Shown: positions 1 to 10,034, counted from the stretch's first letter. The stretch is 64,000 nucleotides of DNA from Oceanobacter kriegii DSM 6294 (GCF_000422845.1 NZ_AUGV01000020.1:1-64000), one strand, 5' to 3'. Made by a program: numbers and translations. The notes: generated from the sequence alone by a model not told the origin.

Positions 1-12
1 AGTTAAACAGCA
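1..12 (-). promoter_or_regulatory. boxA-like antitermination site of an rRNA leader
   Basis: Read on the minus strand the first 12 bases are TGCTGTTTAACT, which matches 10 of 12 positions of the boxA consensus TGCTCTTTAACA found in rRNA leader transcripts. It lies downstream of three minus-strand promoters, where the leader of an rRNA operon would place it. The rRNA genes themselves would be to the left of the window and are not visible. Confidence 0.55.
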
Positions 13-75
13 ACCAAATCGAACTTCTCAACCAACTCAAGAAGCGAAACAACAACCTCTCAAATCGTGCGGCGC

Positions 76-103
76 ATTATAGAGCGCCGAATCTTCTTGT
101 CAA
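76..103 (-). promoter_or_regulatory. Strong sigma-70 promoter, rRNA type (proximal)
   Basis: On the minus strand a perfect -35 TTGACA (98-103) is followed by a 16-bp spacer and a perfect -10 TATAAT (76-81), then the GC-rich discriminator GCGCCGC. The sequence upstream of the -35 is A/T rich, like an UP element. Consensus hexamers, a short spacer and a GC-rich discriminator are the signature of growth-rate and ppGpp-controlled rRNA promoters. It reads out of the left edge of the window. Confidence 0.85.
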
Positions 104-203
104 GCAATCATTTTCAAGCAACTCGATAAAAGTCATTTAAAAACAATCACTTACAATCGAAACGCTCAGCAACAAAACCGAGCACCTCGAACGAAGGCGG
201 CGA

Positions 204-231
204 ATAATACGCGATTAACCGAAGCGGTCAA
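204..231 (-). promoter_or_regulatory. Sigma-70 promoter, rRNA type (middle of three)
   Basis: On the minus strand TTGACC (226-231), a 16-bp spacer, TATTAT (204-209) and the discriminator TCGCCGCC. Spacer length and GC-rich discriminator are the same as in the two flanking promoters, so the three form a tandem set spaced about 120 bp apart. Confidence 0.75.
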
Positions 232-320
232 CACCTTAGTGAAGATTTATTTCAAGGACCGCAGCGGCTAAACACGCTGTTTTCCTTGCTCTTCTCTGCC
301 TGAGCAGCGAAGAGGCGCGC

Positions 321-348
321 ATAATACCGGTGTGACATTTTGAGTCAA
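321..348 (-). promoter_or_regulatory. Sigma-70 promoter, rRNA type (distal)
   Basis: On the minus strand TTGACT (343-348), a 16-bp spacer, TATTAT (321-326) and the discriminator GCGCGCC. It is the third and most upstream member of the tandem set reading towards the left edge. Confidence 0.75.
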
Positions 349-573
349 CGGTTTTTATGACAATTCCGTGAATTAGTCATTGGCTGCCTGATAGATGAAC
401 AATTTCATGTGTATTCGTATAAAAAGCAGGCAATAGCGGCTCGGTATCTTCAGTTAGCGCTGTTTGATAACCTACGCCCACTGTTTGTTGCGACTCGTTT
501 TTATCGACGGATAAAGAACGACGCAGCAGCCTCTTCTTCTATTGTTTTCAATCTGTACCGGTAAACCGCTTTC
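349..573 (+). other. Upstream region of mutS, no gene recognised
   Basis: This stretch separates the leftward rRNA-type promoters from mutS. No open frame of note, no convincing promoter hexamers and no clear Shine-Dalgarno sequence were found immediately before the mutS ATG at 574. The mutS promoter must lie here or overlap the rRNA promoter array, but I cannot place it. Confidence 0.5.
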
Positions 574-3171
574 ATGGCCAAGAACGCTTCTTCTGCGACA
601 TCGTCACACACCCCAATGATGCAGCAGTACTTCAAGATCAAAGCAGAATTCCCCGACACCATTCTTTTCTACCGTATGGGTGACTTCTACGAGCTGTTTT
701 ATGACGACGCCAGGAAAGCAGCCCATTTGCTGGACATCACCCTGACTGCTCGTGGCAAGAGCGACGGCCAGCCGATTCCAATGGCGGGTGTTCCCTATCA
801 CTCGGCAGATAACTACATTGCCCGCTTGGTGAAGTACGGTGAGTCGATCGCCATTGCCGAACAGGTTGGTGACCCGGCGACCAGCAAAGGACCGGTTGAA
901 CGTAAAGTGGTTCGTGTCATTACCCCGGGCACACTGACCGACGAAGCCTACCTGGATGAGCGTTCCGATAACTTGCTGGCGTGTATCTGTGGAGAAAAGG
1001 GCACCATCGCCGCAGGCGTTGCCGGTATTGCCGTGTTGGAAGTCAGCTCTGGCCGTTTTTCTGTTATGGAAGTTGCTACTGAAGAAGAGCTTCTGGCCGA
1101 GATCGAACGTCTGCGCCCAGCGGAAGTATTGTATAGCGATGACCAATCTCTGCCGGAAGCATTGGCAGAACGAGCCGGTGTGCGCAGTCAGGCCCCATGG
1201 CATTTTGAATCTGACACCTGTTTCAGACTGTTGACCCAGCAGTTGAAGACCAAGGACTTGCGTGGCTTTGGTTGCGAAGGCATGACCCAGGCTGTTCGCG
1301 CCGCTGGTGCTCTGCTGCACTACGCACGCGATACCCAGCGCAACGATCTGCCGCACGTTAGATCACTGCAAGTCGAACTGCCGGACGATGCCATCATTAT
1401 CGATCCTGCGTCACGCCGTAATCTGGAAATCGACATTAACCAGCAGGGCGATACCAGTCACACACTGGCGTGGGTAATGGATAAAACGTCCACCGCTATG
1501 GGCAGCCGTTTGCTGAAGCGCTGGCTGAACCGCCCGGTACGTCATCGTCACCTGTTGGAGCAACGTCAGCAATTCATCAGCGAGCTGCTCGACTCAGGTC
1601 TGTGGCAGGACATTCAGCCACTGCTGCGTAACATTGGTGATATTGAACGTATCCTGTCCCGTGTTGCATTGGGCTCTGCCCGCCCGCGTGACCTTGCGCG
1701 TCTGCGTGATGCTTACACCGTACTTCCGGATCTGCGTCGCGATCTGGAAACCATCGACTGCCAGCAAGCCAAACAACTGTGGACCGATGTACAGGAATTC
1801 CCGCAGTGGGTTGAACGCCTGCAGGCCGCCATTATTGAAAACCCACCGGTAGTGATTCGGGATGGCGGTGTCATTGCCCCCGGTTACGATGAAGAGCTGG
1901 ATGAGTTGCGAGGCCTGAGTGAAAACGCCGGTGACTTCCTGGTGCAACTGGAAACCCGCGAGCGTGAGCGTACCGGCATCTCGACCCTGAAGGTCGGTTA
2001 CAACCGGGTACACGGCTACTATATTGAAATCAGCAAGGCCCAGTCCGGCGAAGCCCCTACCGAGTACATTCGTCGCCAGACGCTCAAAAACGCCGAGCGT
2101 TTTATCACGCCTGAACTGAAAGAATTCGAAGACAAGGCACTGTCGGCCAAATCCCGTGCACTGAGCCGCGAAAAGCATTTGTACGAACAGCTGGTGATTG
2201 ATCTGGGCATGGACTTGCCTGCTCTGCAAACCAGCGCCGCCGCCGTTGCCGAGTTGGATGTTCTGGTTAACCTGACGGAACGTGCCGACACTTTGCGCTT
2301 CAGCCGTCCACAATTTACCGACGAAGCGGTTGTGGATATTCAACAAGGCCGCCACCCGGTGGTCGAGTCGTTGATTGATGATCCGTTCGTAGCCAATGAC
2401 ACTCGTCTGGATACCCAACAACGCATGCAGATTATCACCGGTCCGAACATGGGCGGTAAATCGACCTACATGCGTCAGGTTGCCCTGATCGTATTGCTGG
2501 CACATATCGGCAGCTACGTGCCTGCGGATGTTTGCCGCCTGGCCAGTGTTGACCGCATCTTCACTCGTATGGGTTCTGCCGATGATGTTGCCGGTGGCCG
2601 TTCTACCTTTATGGTGGAAATGACCGAAACCGCGAACATTCTGCACAACGCCACCAGTAACAGCCTGGTGTTGATGGATGAAGTGGGACGAGGCACCAGT
2701 ACCTTCGACGGTTTGTCACTGGCGTGGGCCAGCGCTGCTCACCTGGCCGAGAACATTGGTGCCTACACCTTGTTCGCAACGCACTACTTTGAAATGACAG
2801 CCCTGCCGGAAAATCACGACAACGTCGTCAACGTGCATTTGAAGGCCACCGAGCACGACGACAAAATCATCTTCCTGCATTCGGTGGAACAAGGCCCAGC
2901 CAGCCAGAGTTACGGTTTGCAAGTGGCTCAGTTGGCCGGAGTTCCAGCCAATGTGATCAACGGTGCCCGTGCTCAGCTCAGCAAACTGGAACAAGGCAGC
3001 CTGCCACCAACCAGCCAGAACTTCTCACAGCCGGAACAGCCTCCGTATCAGAATGATATGTTTGCCAGCCTGCCATCGGCAGCAGAAACCCGCTTGAAAG
3101 AACTGCAGCCGGATGATCTGACGCCACGCGAAGCGCTGAACCTGCTGTACGAACTGAAAGGCCTGCTGTAA
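574..3171 (+). CDS. mutS: DNA mismatch repair protein MutS
   Basis: MutS recognises mismatches and small loops in newly replicated DNA and recruits MutL. The 865-residue protein has the full family length. The N-terminal mismatch-recognition domain carries the Phe-x-Glu motif (F38, E40 in GDFYELF), which wedges into the mismatch. The C-terminal ATPase has the Walker A motif GPNMGGKS (about 623-630) and Walker B LMDE (about 700-703) followed by GRGTST and the conserved ATHYFE. A segment QNDMF at about 826-830 resembles a beta-clamp binding motif. The tail [17 protein letters not shown] is the usual MutS C-terminus. Followed by fdxA on the same strand, as in Pseudomonas. There is no obvious ribosome site before the ATG, but the N-terminus aligns with the family. 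Confidence 0.97.
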   Translation: MAKNASSATSSHTPMMQQYFKIKAEFPDTILFYRMGDFYELFYDDARKAAHLLDITLTARGKSDGQPIPMAGVPYHSADNYIARLVKYGESIAIAEQVGDPATSKGPVERKVVRVITPGTLTDEAYLDERSDNLLACICGEKGTIAAGVAGIAVLEVSSGRFSVMEVATEEELLAEIERLRPAEVLYSDDQSLPEALAERAGVRSQAPWHFESDTCFRLLTQQLKTKDLRGFGCEGMTQAVRAAGALLHYARDTQRNDLPHVRSLQVELPDDAIIIDPASRRNLEIDINQQGDTSHTLAWVMDKTSTAMGSRLLKRWLNRPVRHRHLLEQRQQFISELLDSGLWQDIQPLLRNIGDIERILSRVALGSARPRDLARLRDAYTVLPDLRRDLETIDCQQAKQLWTDVQEFPQWVERLQAAIIENPPVVIRDGGVIAPGYDEELDELRGLSENAGDFLVQLETRERERTGISTLKVGYNRVHGYYIEISKAQSGEAPTEYIRRQTLKNAERFITPELKEFEDKALSAKSRALSREKHLYEQLVIDLGMDLPALQTSAAAVAELDVLVNLTERADTLRFSRPQFTDEAVVDIQQGRHPVVESLIDDPFVANDTRLDTQQRMQIITGPNMGGKSTYMRQVALIVLLAHIGSYVPADVCRLASVDRIFTRMGSADDVAGGRSTFMVEMTETANILHNATSNSLVLMDEVGRGTSTFDGLSLAWASAAHLAENIGAYTLFATHYFEMTALPENHDNVVNVHLKATEHDDKIIFLHSVEQGPASQSYGLQVAQLAGVPANVINGARAQLSKLEQGSLPPTSQNFSQPEQPPYQNDMFASLPSAAETRLKELQPDDLTPREALNLLYELKGLL

Positions 3172-3255
3172 CCCGCCGTTCTGCCATCACAAGCGACATT
3201 CAACCGACCGTCGCTTGTGAAGCTGGCCATCACTACCTAGAATTGCACCCAATAA

Positions 3256-3276
3256 ACCCGAGCAAAGAACTCGGGT
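3256..3276 (+). terminator. Hairpin between mutS and fdxA
   Basis: ACCCGAG and CTCGGGT form a 7-bp stem with a 7-nt loop. The 3' side is followed by TAAATAA rather than a T run, so termination would be weak; it may be a partial terminator or processing site. Confidence 0.35.
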
Positions 3277-3338
3277 AAATAACTGATTAGCTATGTGCCG
3301 ATCCCGGCACGCAAACGAATTCTTTCAGGAGAGATCCC

Positions 3339-3668
3339 ATGCCGTTTGTTGTCACCGACAACTGCATCAAGTGCAAATACACTGACTGTGTCGACGTCTG
3401 CCCGGTTGACTGCTTCTACGAAGGCCCTAACTTTCTGGTGATTCACCCGGATGAGTGTATCGACTGCGCCCTGTGTGAGCCGGAATGTCCTGCCGAAGCC
3501 ATTTACTCGGAAGACGAAGTACCAGCTGGTCAGGAGCAGTTCATCGAGCTGAATGCTGACCTGGCTGAAGAATGGGCTGGCAACAACATCACCGAGCGCA
3601 AAGACCCGCTGCCAGACGCCGAAGAGTGGGATGGCAAGGAAAACAAGATCGAGCTGCTTGAGCGTTAA
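3339..3668 (+). CDS. fdxA: 7Fe ferredoxin FdxA
   Basis: Small cytoplasmic electron carrier of the Azotobacter ferredoxin I type, with one [3Fe-4S] and one [4Fe-4S] cluster. The 109-residue product starts [16 protein letters not shown] and carries cysteines at 9, 12, 17, 21 and 25, then a second group in [12 protein letters not shown]. The length and the acidic C-terminal half ([16 protein letters not shown]) match the Azotobacter/Pseudomonas protein almost residue for residue. A clear ribosome site AGGAGA lies about 6 bases before the ATG. It sits between mutS and convergent rpoS exactly as in Pseudomonas. The electron partner cannot be read from the sequence; in Azotobacter the homologue is linked to oxidative-stress control. 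Confidence 0.97.
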   Translation: MPFVVTDNCIKCKYTDCVDVCPVDCFYEGPNFLVIHPDECIDCALCEPECPAEAIYSEDEVPAGQEQFIELNADLAEEWAGNNITERKDPLPDAEEWDGKENKIELLER

Positions 3669-3677
3669 TCGGATGTG

Positions 3678-3697
3678 AACCGGCGCTTTAGCCGGTT
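3678..3697 (+). terminator. Hairpin after fdxA
   Basis: AACCGGC, a 6-nt loop and GCCGGTT form a 7-bp stem 9 bases after the fdxA stop; the stem ends in TT then GATAA. Plausible intrinsic terminator with a short U tract. Confidence 0.5.
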
Positions 3698-3725
3698 TGA
3701 TAACGTGCCGCCTGATTGGGAAACA

Positions 3726-3754
3726 TCCGGTCAGGCAGGCGGCGCCTGACCGGA
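3726..3754 (-). terminator. 11-bp hairpin downstream of rpoS
   Basis: TCCGGTCAGGC, a 7-nt loop and GCCTGACCGGA form a perfect 11-bp stem in the space where fdxA and rpoS converge. On the minus strand the stem is followed by TGTTTCCC, a weak U tract. It could serve rpoS, fdxA or both. Confidence 0.5.
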
Positions 3755-3833
3755 CAGAGAGTGCTGAACGGTCACCTCCCCCTCAGAAGGTGTCGTTCAA
3801 TCGTCACCGACACGATGACAAGAGTGAGCCTGT

Positions 3834-4796
3834 TCAGGCTTCACCAAACAGGGTTTCAGCAGTCAAACCCTGGCCTTCCATAATTTCACGCAGACGCTTC
3901 AGTGCTTCGACCTGAATCTGGCGCACACGCTCACGGGTCAGGCCAATTTCACGACCCACATCTTCCAGCGTGCTTACCTCATGGCCGCGCAGACCAAAGC
4001 GGCGAGCCAGTACTTCGCGCTGCTTTTCAGGCAGCTCGTCGATCCAGTGTTCCAGATTGCTCTGGATGTCGTTGCTTTGCAGCTCTTCGCTTGGGTCTGA
4101 AGAGCGCTCATCTGCGATGGTATCCAGAATGGATTTGTCGGAGGAGTTACCCAGCGGGGTATCTACAGACGTCACGCGCTCATTCAGTTTAAGCATGCGT
4201 TTTACGTCTTCCACCGGCTTTTCCAGCAGTTCTGCGATTTCTTCCGCGGATGGCTCATGATCCAATTTCTGGGTCAGCTCACGGGCCGCTCGCAGGTATA
4301 CATTCAGTTCCTTGACCACATGAATCGGCAGACGGATGGTACGGGTCTGATTCATGATCGCACGTTCGATGGTCTGACGAATCCACCAGGTTGCGTAGGT
4401 AGAGAAGCGGAAGCCGCGTTCAGGATCGAACTTTTCAACCGCACGGATCAGGCCGAGATTACCTTCTTCAATCAGATCCAGCAGCGCCAGACCGCGATTG
4501 ATGTAACGTCGGGAGATTTTCACCACCAGACGCAGGTTACTCTCGATCATACGACGACGGCCCATCTCATCACCTTTGCGGGCCAGACGTGCGTAGTGCA
4601 CCTCTTCCTCGGCAGACAGTAATGGCGAGAAGCCAATCTCGTTCAGGTAAAGTTGGGTTGCGTCCATTTCCTTGTAGGAAGTGTCCGCAGCGAAGCGTTC
4701 TGGTGTTTCCTCGGCCTGTTGTTCTTGAGCCTCGGTTTTCATTGCTTCTTGTTCGTCGAAGATCTCTTCATTCAGGTTGCGCTGTTGAAGTGCCAT
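3834..4796 (-). CDS. rpoS: RNA polymerase sigma factor RpoS (sigma-S)
   Basis: Alternative group-2 sigma factor directing transcription in stationary phase and general stress. Region 1.2 begins at [16 protein letters not shown]; region 2 contains [20 protein letters not shown] and [19 protein letters not shown]; region 4 has the helix-turn-helix [20 protein letters not shown]. The longest frame begins at 4802, but the ribosome site GGGGG (4804-4808) lies 1 base from that ATG and 7 bases from the ATG at 4796, which also gives the usual MAL start; I therefore use 4796 (320 residues). It lies directly downstream of nlpD on the same strand, the standard arrangement, in which the rpoS promoter often sits inside nlpD. 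Confidence 0.96.
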   Translation of the reverse strand: MALQQRNLNEEIFDEQEAMKTEAQEQQAEETPERFAADTSYKEMDATQLYLNEIGFSPLLSAEEEVHYARLARKGDEMGRRRMIESNLRLVVKISRRYINRGLALLDLIEEGNLGLIRAVEKFDPERGFRFSTYATWWIRQTIERAIMNQTRTIRLPIHVVKELNVYLRAARELTQKLDHEPSAEEIAELLEKPVEDVKRMLKLNERVTSVDTPLGNSSDKSILDTIADERSSDPSEELQSNDIQSNLEHWIDELPEKQREVLARRFGLRGHEVSTLEDVGREIGLTRERVRQIQVEALKRLREIMEGQGLTAETLFGEA

Positions 4797-4894
4797 GATC
4801 ATTCCCCCGCCTATGGTTTTTTTTGTCCTGCATCACCTCTCATTGGGTAGATACAGGAACCATGCCAGAACGGTTGAAAATCAATCCAGGTGGA

Positions 4895-5704
4895 CTACCG
4901 TTGTGGCAGGTAGAGCAGCGGATCAACCGGTTTACCGTTCTTCCGGATCTCGAAGTGGAGTTTCACTTCGTTGGTTCCGGTAGAACCTGTTTCGGCAATT
5001 GTCTGTCCAGCTTTAACAACTTCTTTCTCGCTGACCAGAATCCGACTGGCGTGGGCGTAGGCGCTGAGGTAGGTGTCATCGTGTTTGATGATGACCAGGT
5101 TCCCATATCCCCTGAGCCCTTGCCCGGCGTACACCACAGTTCCCGCCGCTGCTGCCATTACAGATTCCCCCAGCGCCCCGGACAGATCAATCCCCTTGTT
5201 GATTGGCTTAGAGGTCGAGAATTGAGCCTTTAAGTTGCCTTGAGAAGGCCATTGCCAAACCAGAGGTTCGCTACCGTCAGCAACCACTGGCGGCTTTTGA
5301 CCACTCGCAGAAATCTCACTGGAAGAAGGTGAAGGTTTTGACGCAGAAATTGACGGTTTGCTGACAGGACTTGAAACTGCTGGTTTTTTGACCACTCGGC
5401 GGGAAGTGCCGGATTTCCGTACGTCAATTTTCTGACCAGGATAAATGGTGTAAGGGCTTGGAATACCGTTGTTGCGGGCCAGATCCATATGGTCGACCCC
5501 ATAACGCCAGGCAATGGAGTACAAAGTGTCACCCTTGGCTACGGTGTAATAACCAGATGAACTTTGCGCTGTCCCTCTTTGTTTATAGACCACTCGTTCA
5601 GAATCACCAAATTTCTCCTCAACAGAGATAAAGCCGCCGGTTCCGGAGCATGCCGTCGTCAAAGTGGCTATTGTGACTATCGTGACAGCGTACAGGCGAT
5701 TCAT
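4895..5704 (-). CDS. nlpD: Lipoprotein NlpD, LysM plus degenerate M23 (LytM) domain
   Basis: Outer-membrane lipoprotein that activates the septal amidase AmiC during cell division. The longest frame starts at 5767, but the ATG at 5704 begins a typical lipoprotein signal (NRLYAVTIVTIATLTTAC) with lipidated Cys19, so 5704 is used (269 residues). A LysM peptidoglycan-binding domain spans about 52-95 (YYTVAKGDTLYSIAWRYG), then a Ser/Pro/Lys linker, then an M23-type domain at about 166-265. The catalytic His of the first motif is replaced (NKGIDLS) and the last motif is KLHFE instead of HLHFE, the same losses as in E. coli NlpD, so it should be an activator and not an enzyme. Upstream of rpoS. Confidence 0.93.
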   Translation of the reverse strand: MNRLYAVTIVTIATLTTACSGTGGFISVEEKFGDSERVVYKQRGTAQSSSGYYTVAKGDTLYSIAWRYGVDHMDLARNNGIPSPYTIYPGQKIDVRKSGTSRRVVKKPAVSSPVSKPSISASKPSPSSSEISASGQKPPVVADGSEPLVWQWPSQGNLKAQFSTSKPINKGIDLSGALGESVMAAAAGTVVYAGQGLRGYGNLVIIKHDDTYLSAYAHASRILVSEKEVVKAGQTIAETGSTGTNEVKLHFEIRKNGKPVDPLLYLPQR

Positions 5705-5906
5705 GATTTTTCCGGGTCGGGTAAATTTTGACACCTTGAAGTGACAGGTTTCCGTTAACAGGCGCATCCCTGAACCAATTTATACAAGGTGAATTAAAAT
5801 TCCATTGTTTATGCTTATTAAGTATAAAAAAGAGGAGCAGTTACCAGAATTTTTTTATCAGGCCACCAATGAACGGTCGGACATCAACGTGACCGACCAA
5901 ACCCCA

Positions 5907-6824
5907 CTATTCTTTAACATTTTTTTCTGAATTGCCCCGAGCGGCGATCCACTCCAGCCCCAGCACCAGCGCGGCACCGGCAATCATTAATAGAATCGCC
6001 AGCATCAAATCCGTTCCCATGTCCGGCAACACGTTCATCTGGTTAACCGGCACCGTCTCGCCTTTGCTGTTGATTCGAGTCGTCAGGGTTTCTTTCCATG
6101 GCCACACCTTCACCAGTGAGCCCACCATAAAGCCTGTCAGCACCGCAAAGGTCGCTTCTTTCCAGCCAGCCAGCAACCAGGTCAGAAAACGGGAGAAGCT
6201 CATCAGGCCAATCACTGCACCAGCGCCAAACAACGCCATGATGGCCAGATCGAAACTTTTCAGCGCTCCCAGAATGGGCTCGTACAGTCCCATCAACAAC
6301 AGAATAAAGCTGCCGGATATGCCCGGCAAAATCATGGCACAAATGGCAACGCTGCCTGCCAGGAACACAATCAGTGGTGTTGCTTCAACCGAAGTAGGTG
6401 ACGCTGCACTGATGCCACCGGCAATCAAGGCCCCCAATACCAATAGCACCATGCGTTGTGGATTCCACTGTGTGATCTCGCGGCCGACATGAAATACCGA
6501 GGCGATGATCAAACCAAAGAAGAAGGCCCACAACCAGATCGGGTAATGAATCAGTAAATAATGCAGTCCTTTGGCCAGCGACAGCAGCGCCACCAGAATG
6601 CCGCTACCCAATACCAGCAAGAAGGTGCCATTAATGTAGCGCCATGCGGCTGCGGGCCCTTCCGAGAACAAAAGCTTCACGGCCTTGGCGTCGACCTTGC
6701 GAATGGAGCCCAACAGGGTGTCGTAAATACCGGTTACGAATGCGATGGTGCCACCGGAAACGCCGGGCACCACATCGGCAGCGCCCATCGCGATGCCTTT
6801 AAGAAACAACCACAGGAATTGCAT
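5907..6824 (-). CDS. DUF368 (PopT-type) polyprenyl-phosphate transporter
   Basis: Polytopic inner-membrane protein of 305 residues with the DUF368 signature GAADVVPGVSGGTIAFVTGIY near the N-terminus and a second glycine-rich LPGISGSFILLLMGLYE repeat in the middle, consistent with an inverted-repeat transporter. Members of this family (PopT) have been implicated in recycling undecaprenyl phosphate across the membrane for cell-wall synthesis. A ribosome site AAGGA lies about 7 bases before the ATG. It sits in the surE-pcm-nlpD-rpoS string, between pcm and nlpD, where Pseudomonas has no such gene. Specific substrate is inferred from the family only. Confidence 0.88.
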   Translation of the reverse strand: MQFLWLFLKGIAMGAADVVPGVSGGTIAFVTGIYDTLLGSIRKVDAKAVKLLFSEGPAAAWRYINGTFLLVLGSGILVALLSLAKGLHYLLIHYPIWLWAFFFGLIIASVFHVGREITQWNPQRMVLLVLGALIAGGISAASPTSVEATPLIVFLAGSVAICAMILPGISGSFILLLMGLYEPILGALKSFDLAIMALFGAGAVIGLMSFSRFLTWLLAGWKEATFAVLTGFMVGSLVKVWPWKETLTTRINSKGETVPVNQMNVLPDMGTDLMLAILLMIAGAALVLGLEWIAARGNSEKNVKE

Positions 6825-6857
6825 GGAACGTCCTTGCCTGAGAAAGAGATTGGAAAA

Positions 6858-7526
6858 TTAGCGTTGCACGCCGGATAAGAAAGGTACGAACCAGGCATCT
6901 TCCAGCTCTTTGGTGACAAAATTGTCGCCGTGGCGGGTGATCAGCACCAGTCGTTGTTGTTTGCGGCCACCCACCGGCATCACCAGTCGGCCGCCGTCGG
7001 CCAGTTGTTCCTTCAACGCTTGTGGAACCTGCTCGGGTGCTGCGGCAACCAGAATGCCTTCAAACGGGCCTTTTTCCGGCAATCCCCAGCTGCCATCGGA
7101 CAGCGAGCAGGACACATTGCGGTACTTGAGGTCGTACAGGCGGTTGCGGGCCTTGGCGTAGAGCGGCTCGATGCGTTCGACCGAATACACCTGATCAACA
7201 AACTGCGAAAGCACGGCCGATTGATAACCGCAGCCGGTGCCCACTTCCAATACCCGCCCCAGACGTGGCTGCTCACCCAACAGAATTTCTGTCATGCGCG
7301 CCACGGTGTAAGGCTGACTGATGGTTTGGCCATGACCAATCGGCAATGGCGTGTCTTCGTAAGCACGGTGAGAAAGGGCTTCATCCACAAACAGGTGCCG
7401 TGGGATCGACGCCATCACCGCCAGAACCTGTTCGTTCTTGATACCGGCATCGCGCAATCGTTGCACCAGTCTGTCACGGGTTCGTTGTGAGGTCATGCCA
7501 ATGCCGCTGACCAGCTGGGTTGTCAC
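6858..7526 (-). CDS. pcm: Protein-L-isoaspartate O-methyltransferase
   Basis: Cytoplasmic repair enzyme that methylates L-isoaspartyl residues in aged proteins using S-adenosylmethionine. The 222-residue protein has the family block LPIGHGQTISQPYTVARMTE and the SAM-binding motif VLEVGTGCGYQSAVLS. The start is GTG at 7526, chosen because AGGAG lies 9 bases upstream; an internal ATG at 7496 (MTSQRTRDRL) matches the Pseudomonas N-terminus but has no ribosome site. It lies 17 bases after surE in the usual surE-pcm order, suggesting one transcript. Confidence 0.95.
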   Translation of the reverse strand: MTTQLVSGIGMTSQRTRDRLVQRLRDAGIKNEQVLAVMASIPRHLFVDEALSHRAYEDTPLPIGHGQTISQPYTVARMTEILLGEQPRLGRVLEVGTGCGYQSAVLSQFVDQVYSVERIEPLYAKARNRLYDLKYRNVSCSLSDGSWGLPEKGPFEGILVAAAPEQVPQALKEQLADGGRLVMPVGGRKQQRLVLITRHGDNFVTKELEDAWFVPFLSGVQR

Positions 7527-7543
7527 CTTGTTGTTCTCCTCGT

Positions 7544-8284
7544 TTACCCCAAAACCACCTGCAAGTGTTCCAGCGCAGTGTGGTGTGTCATGTCCATCTG
7601 AATCGGCGTAATGGATACGTAGCCGTGTTCAATGGCATGAAAATCGGTTCCTGGCCCGGCGTCTGCAACCTCTCCAACCCCGGCAATCCAGTACAGCTGT
7701 TTACCGCGGGGGTTGGTGGTCAGTACCGGGTTATCAGACTTGAGTCTGTGGCCCAGCCGGGTAATTTTGTGGCCGGCCAGTTGTTCATAAGGAACATCCG
7801 GCACGTTGATATTGATGACGCTGTTGACTGGCAACTGCAAACGTTCGAGCTTTGGCAGCAGCTCAATAATAACCCGGGCAGCAGTTTCAAAATGCTGTTT
7901 GCCGACCAGCGAAACCGCCACCGGCGTTTTGGCCAGAAAGCGGCCTTCCATCGCCGCGGCAACGGTGCCGGAATAAAGCACGTCATCGCCCAGGTTTGCG
8001 CCTGCGTTAATGCCCGATACTACCCGCTCGCATTGTCCTTCAAACAGCGAGTTAATGCCCAGATGCACACAGTCAGTCGGCGTACCGCTGACACTGACAA
8101 AGCCGTTGTCCAGGGTGGTTGGCAACAACGGGCGATCCAGCGTCAGAGAATTACTGGCACCGCTGCGATCGCGGTCGGGCGCAATCACCGACACCTGATA
8201 GCCGTTGGACTGCAATGTCTCGGCGAGCATTTTCAGGCCCGGCGCCTGGGCACCGTCGTCGTTCGATAGCATCACATGCGTCAC
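7544..8284 (-). CDS. surE: 5'/3'-nucleotidase SurE
   Basis: Metal-dependent nucleotidase acting on nucleoside monophosphates and short polyphosphates, associated with stationary-phase survival. The 246-residue protein begins with the metal-binding motif [11 protein letters not shown] (D9, D10) and contains [19 protein letters not shown] and the GTPTDCV segment. The start is GTG at 8284, with AGGAG 7 bases upstream. It lies 13 bases after truD and before pcm in one direction. Confidence 0.96.
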   Translation of the reverse strand: MTHVMLSNDDGAQAPGLKMLAETLQSNGYQVSVIAPDRDRSGASNSLTLDRPLLPTTLDNGFVSVSGTPTDCVHLGINSLFEGQCERVVSGINAGANLGDDVLYSGTVAAAMEGRFLAKTPVAVSLVGKQHFETAARVIIELLPKLERLQLPVNSVININVPDVPYEQLAGHKITRLGHRLKSDNPVLTTNPRGKQLYWIAGVGEVADAGPGTDFHAIEHGYVSITPIQMDMTHHTALEHLQVVLG

Positions 8285-8297
8285 GATTTGTCTCCTG

Positions 8298-9404
8298 TCA
8301 TTCCGGTGCTGTCGGGGCTGGAGCCAGCTCCCGTTGTGGTTCTTCGGCGACCAGAATTTCCTTCAACAATGAAGTTGCATAATAACCGGCCCCGAGGCAA
8401 AAACAGACCTTCAGGGAGAGGGAATTGTCGGCTTCTGCCAACCAGGTCCAGCTCATGGCTTCCGGCATCACCACCAGAGAACGGCGCTCCTGACTGAGGC
8501 CACTGTGCTCCAGCGCATCCAGTACGTCCTTGTAACGGAACAGCACGCCCGCTTCAAAACCGCCCAGCTCACCGCTCACCAGTGAACGGCCACGGCCCCA
8601 CATCGGGCCGGTAGGCAAGCCTTTGTCGTCGAGCATTTGCTCGGCCGCATCGTGTGCCAGCGGACGATTCCAATGGCCACAAGCCACCCGTGCTGCCAGC
8701 ACTTCATTGAATAGGTAAGACCGAACCGCCGACAGGTAAATGCTTTTCTTGTTGGCGTTACGAACGCGCATTTCACGGCGCAGCATTTTGATGCCCGCTT
8801 CAATGTTGCCGCCGTCATGGCCAAAACGCTGATCACCAAAGTAGTTCGGGTAGCCGCCCTGCTGAACCTGTTGCAGGTTGTGCTCCATCGCCTCGCGATC
8901 GCCAGTGACGTTGCGCAGGGTAATCACAAAGCGGTTGCCCAGCAGATCGCCACGGCGCAGTTTTTTGTTGTGGCGGGCCTGGCTCAGCACCTTGAATTCG
9001 TCATGCTGGATCGAGGTAAAGTCCGGCGTTTCGCCTTTGGGCAGATACACACTGAACCACTGTTTGGACACCGAATGGCGATCCTTGAGGCCAGCAAAGC
9101 CCACGTCGAGGTCACGGACACCGGCAAAACGGGCAATTTCAGCTGCTACAAAAGCGGTGTTGGCGCCAGTCTTTTCCACCCACATCCAGACGTGCTCGCC
9201 TTCGCCGCAGGGCATGCCCAGCGGCAATTCATCGACCAGAAAATCCTCTACCGCCTGTTTCAGCGTGCCTCGACCATCGGTTTGTGGCAAACCCGACGGC
9301 CACCAGGCTGGCCATTGTGGCAACGGCTGTGCGGCCACCGGCTTGTCTTCCGCAGGCGCCGAAGGAGATCGGGATGATTCGTTTTGGGTGTTGGCTTCAG
9401 TCAA
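8298..9404 (-). CDS. truD: tRNA pseudouridine(13) synthase TruD
   Basis: Converts uridine 13 of tRNA-Glu to pseudouridine. The 368-residue protein contains the catalytic motif [18 protein letters not shown] with Asp108, and NYFGDQRFG, both diagnostic for TruD. The frame opens with a TTG codon at 9404, with GGA about 9 bases upstream; the first 40 residues are Pro/Ala/Ser rich and poorly conserved, so the exact start is less certain than the rest. Located between ispF and surE as in Pseudomonas. Confidence 0.95.
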   Translation of the reverse strand: MTEANTQNESSRSPSAPAEDKPVAAQPLPQWPAWWPSGLPQTDGRGTLKQAVEDFLVDELPLGMPCGEGEHVWMWVEKTGANTAFVAAEIARFAGVRDLDVGFAGLKDRHSVSKQWFSVYLPKGETPDFTSIQHDEFKVLSQARHNKKLRRGDLLGNRFVITLRNVTGDREAMEHNLQQVQQGGYPNYFGDQRFGHDGGNIEAGIKMLRREMRVRNANKKSIYLSAVRSYLFNEVLAARVACGHWNRPLAHDAAEQMLDDKGLPTGPMWGRGRSLVSGELGGFEAGVLFRYKDVLDALEHSGLSQERRSLVVMPEAMSWTWLAEADNSLSLKVCFCLGAGYYATSLLKEILVAEEPQRELAPAPTAPE

Positions 9405-9465
9405 GGTGTGTTTCCGACAGACAATACGTTCGATAGAGCGCAGGCTCGCCGAGCCTGCGCCGGTG

Positions 9466-9945
9466 TTAATTGGAAGACGCGACGATCAGTGCGACCGCGT
9501 GCACAGAGATGCCTTCCTTGCGCCCCACATAGCCCAGCTTTTCGGTGGTGGTGGCTTTCACGTTGACGTCATCAAGGCGCACGTTAAGGTCAGCGGCAAT
9601 GGCCTGACGCATATTGCTGATGTGCGGTGCCATTTTCGGCGCCTGGGCAATGATGGTGACATCAACATTTCCTACCACATAGCCTTTGTCAGCAATCAGG
9701 CTGACCACATGACGCAACAACATGCGGCTGTCGGCCCCCTTCCACTGCTCATCGGTATCCGGGAAATGCTGGCCAATATCGCCCAGCGCGGCAGCGCCCA
9801 GCAAGGCATCGGCCAGTGCGTGCAGTGCCACATCGCCGTCCGAGTGCGCCTTGAGGCCGTGGGTATGAGGAATTTGTATGCCGCCCAGCGTAATAAAGTC
9901 GCCTTCGTCAAAGGCGTGTACATCAAAACCGTGTCCGATTCGCAT
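9466..9945 (-). CDS. ispF: 2-C-methyl-D-erythritol 2,4-cyclodiphosphate synthase
   Basis: Fifth step of the MEP isoprenoid pathway: cyclisation of CDP-methylerythritol 2-phosphate with loss of CMP. The protein starts [12 protein letters not shown] with metal ligands D8 and H10, then [18 protein letters not shown] and a conserved C-terminal GYVGRKEGI. The longest frame begins with GTG at 9957, but GGAG abuts that codon; the ATG at 9945 gives the standard family N-terminus, so 159 residues are annotated. It follows ispD in the same direction with about 90 bases between. Confidence 0.96.
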   Translation of the reverse strand: MRIGHGFDVHAFDEGDFITLGGIQIPHTHGLKAHSDGDVALHALADALLGAAALGDIGQHFPDTDEQWKGADSRMLLRHVVSLIADKGYVVGNVDVTIIAQAPKMAPHISNMRQAIAADLNVRLDDVNVKATTTEKLGYVGRKEGISVHAVALIVASSN

Positions 9946-10034
9946 GGCGTTACTCACTCCGTTATGAACATCCCGAGCGCTGGTAATAGTAGCGCCGGGA
10001 CAAGCAATGATTCAGGGGCTGTAGTGTAACGGTT

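Noticed and set aside
1594-2646. 350-codon minus-strand frame inside mutS
   Set aside because: Antisense shadow; mutS motifs are intact over the same DNA.
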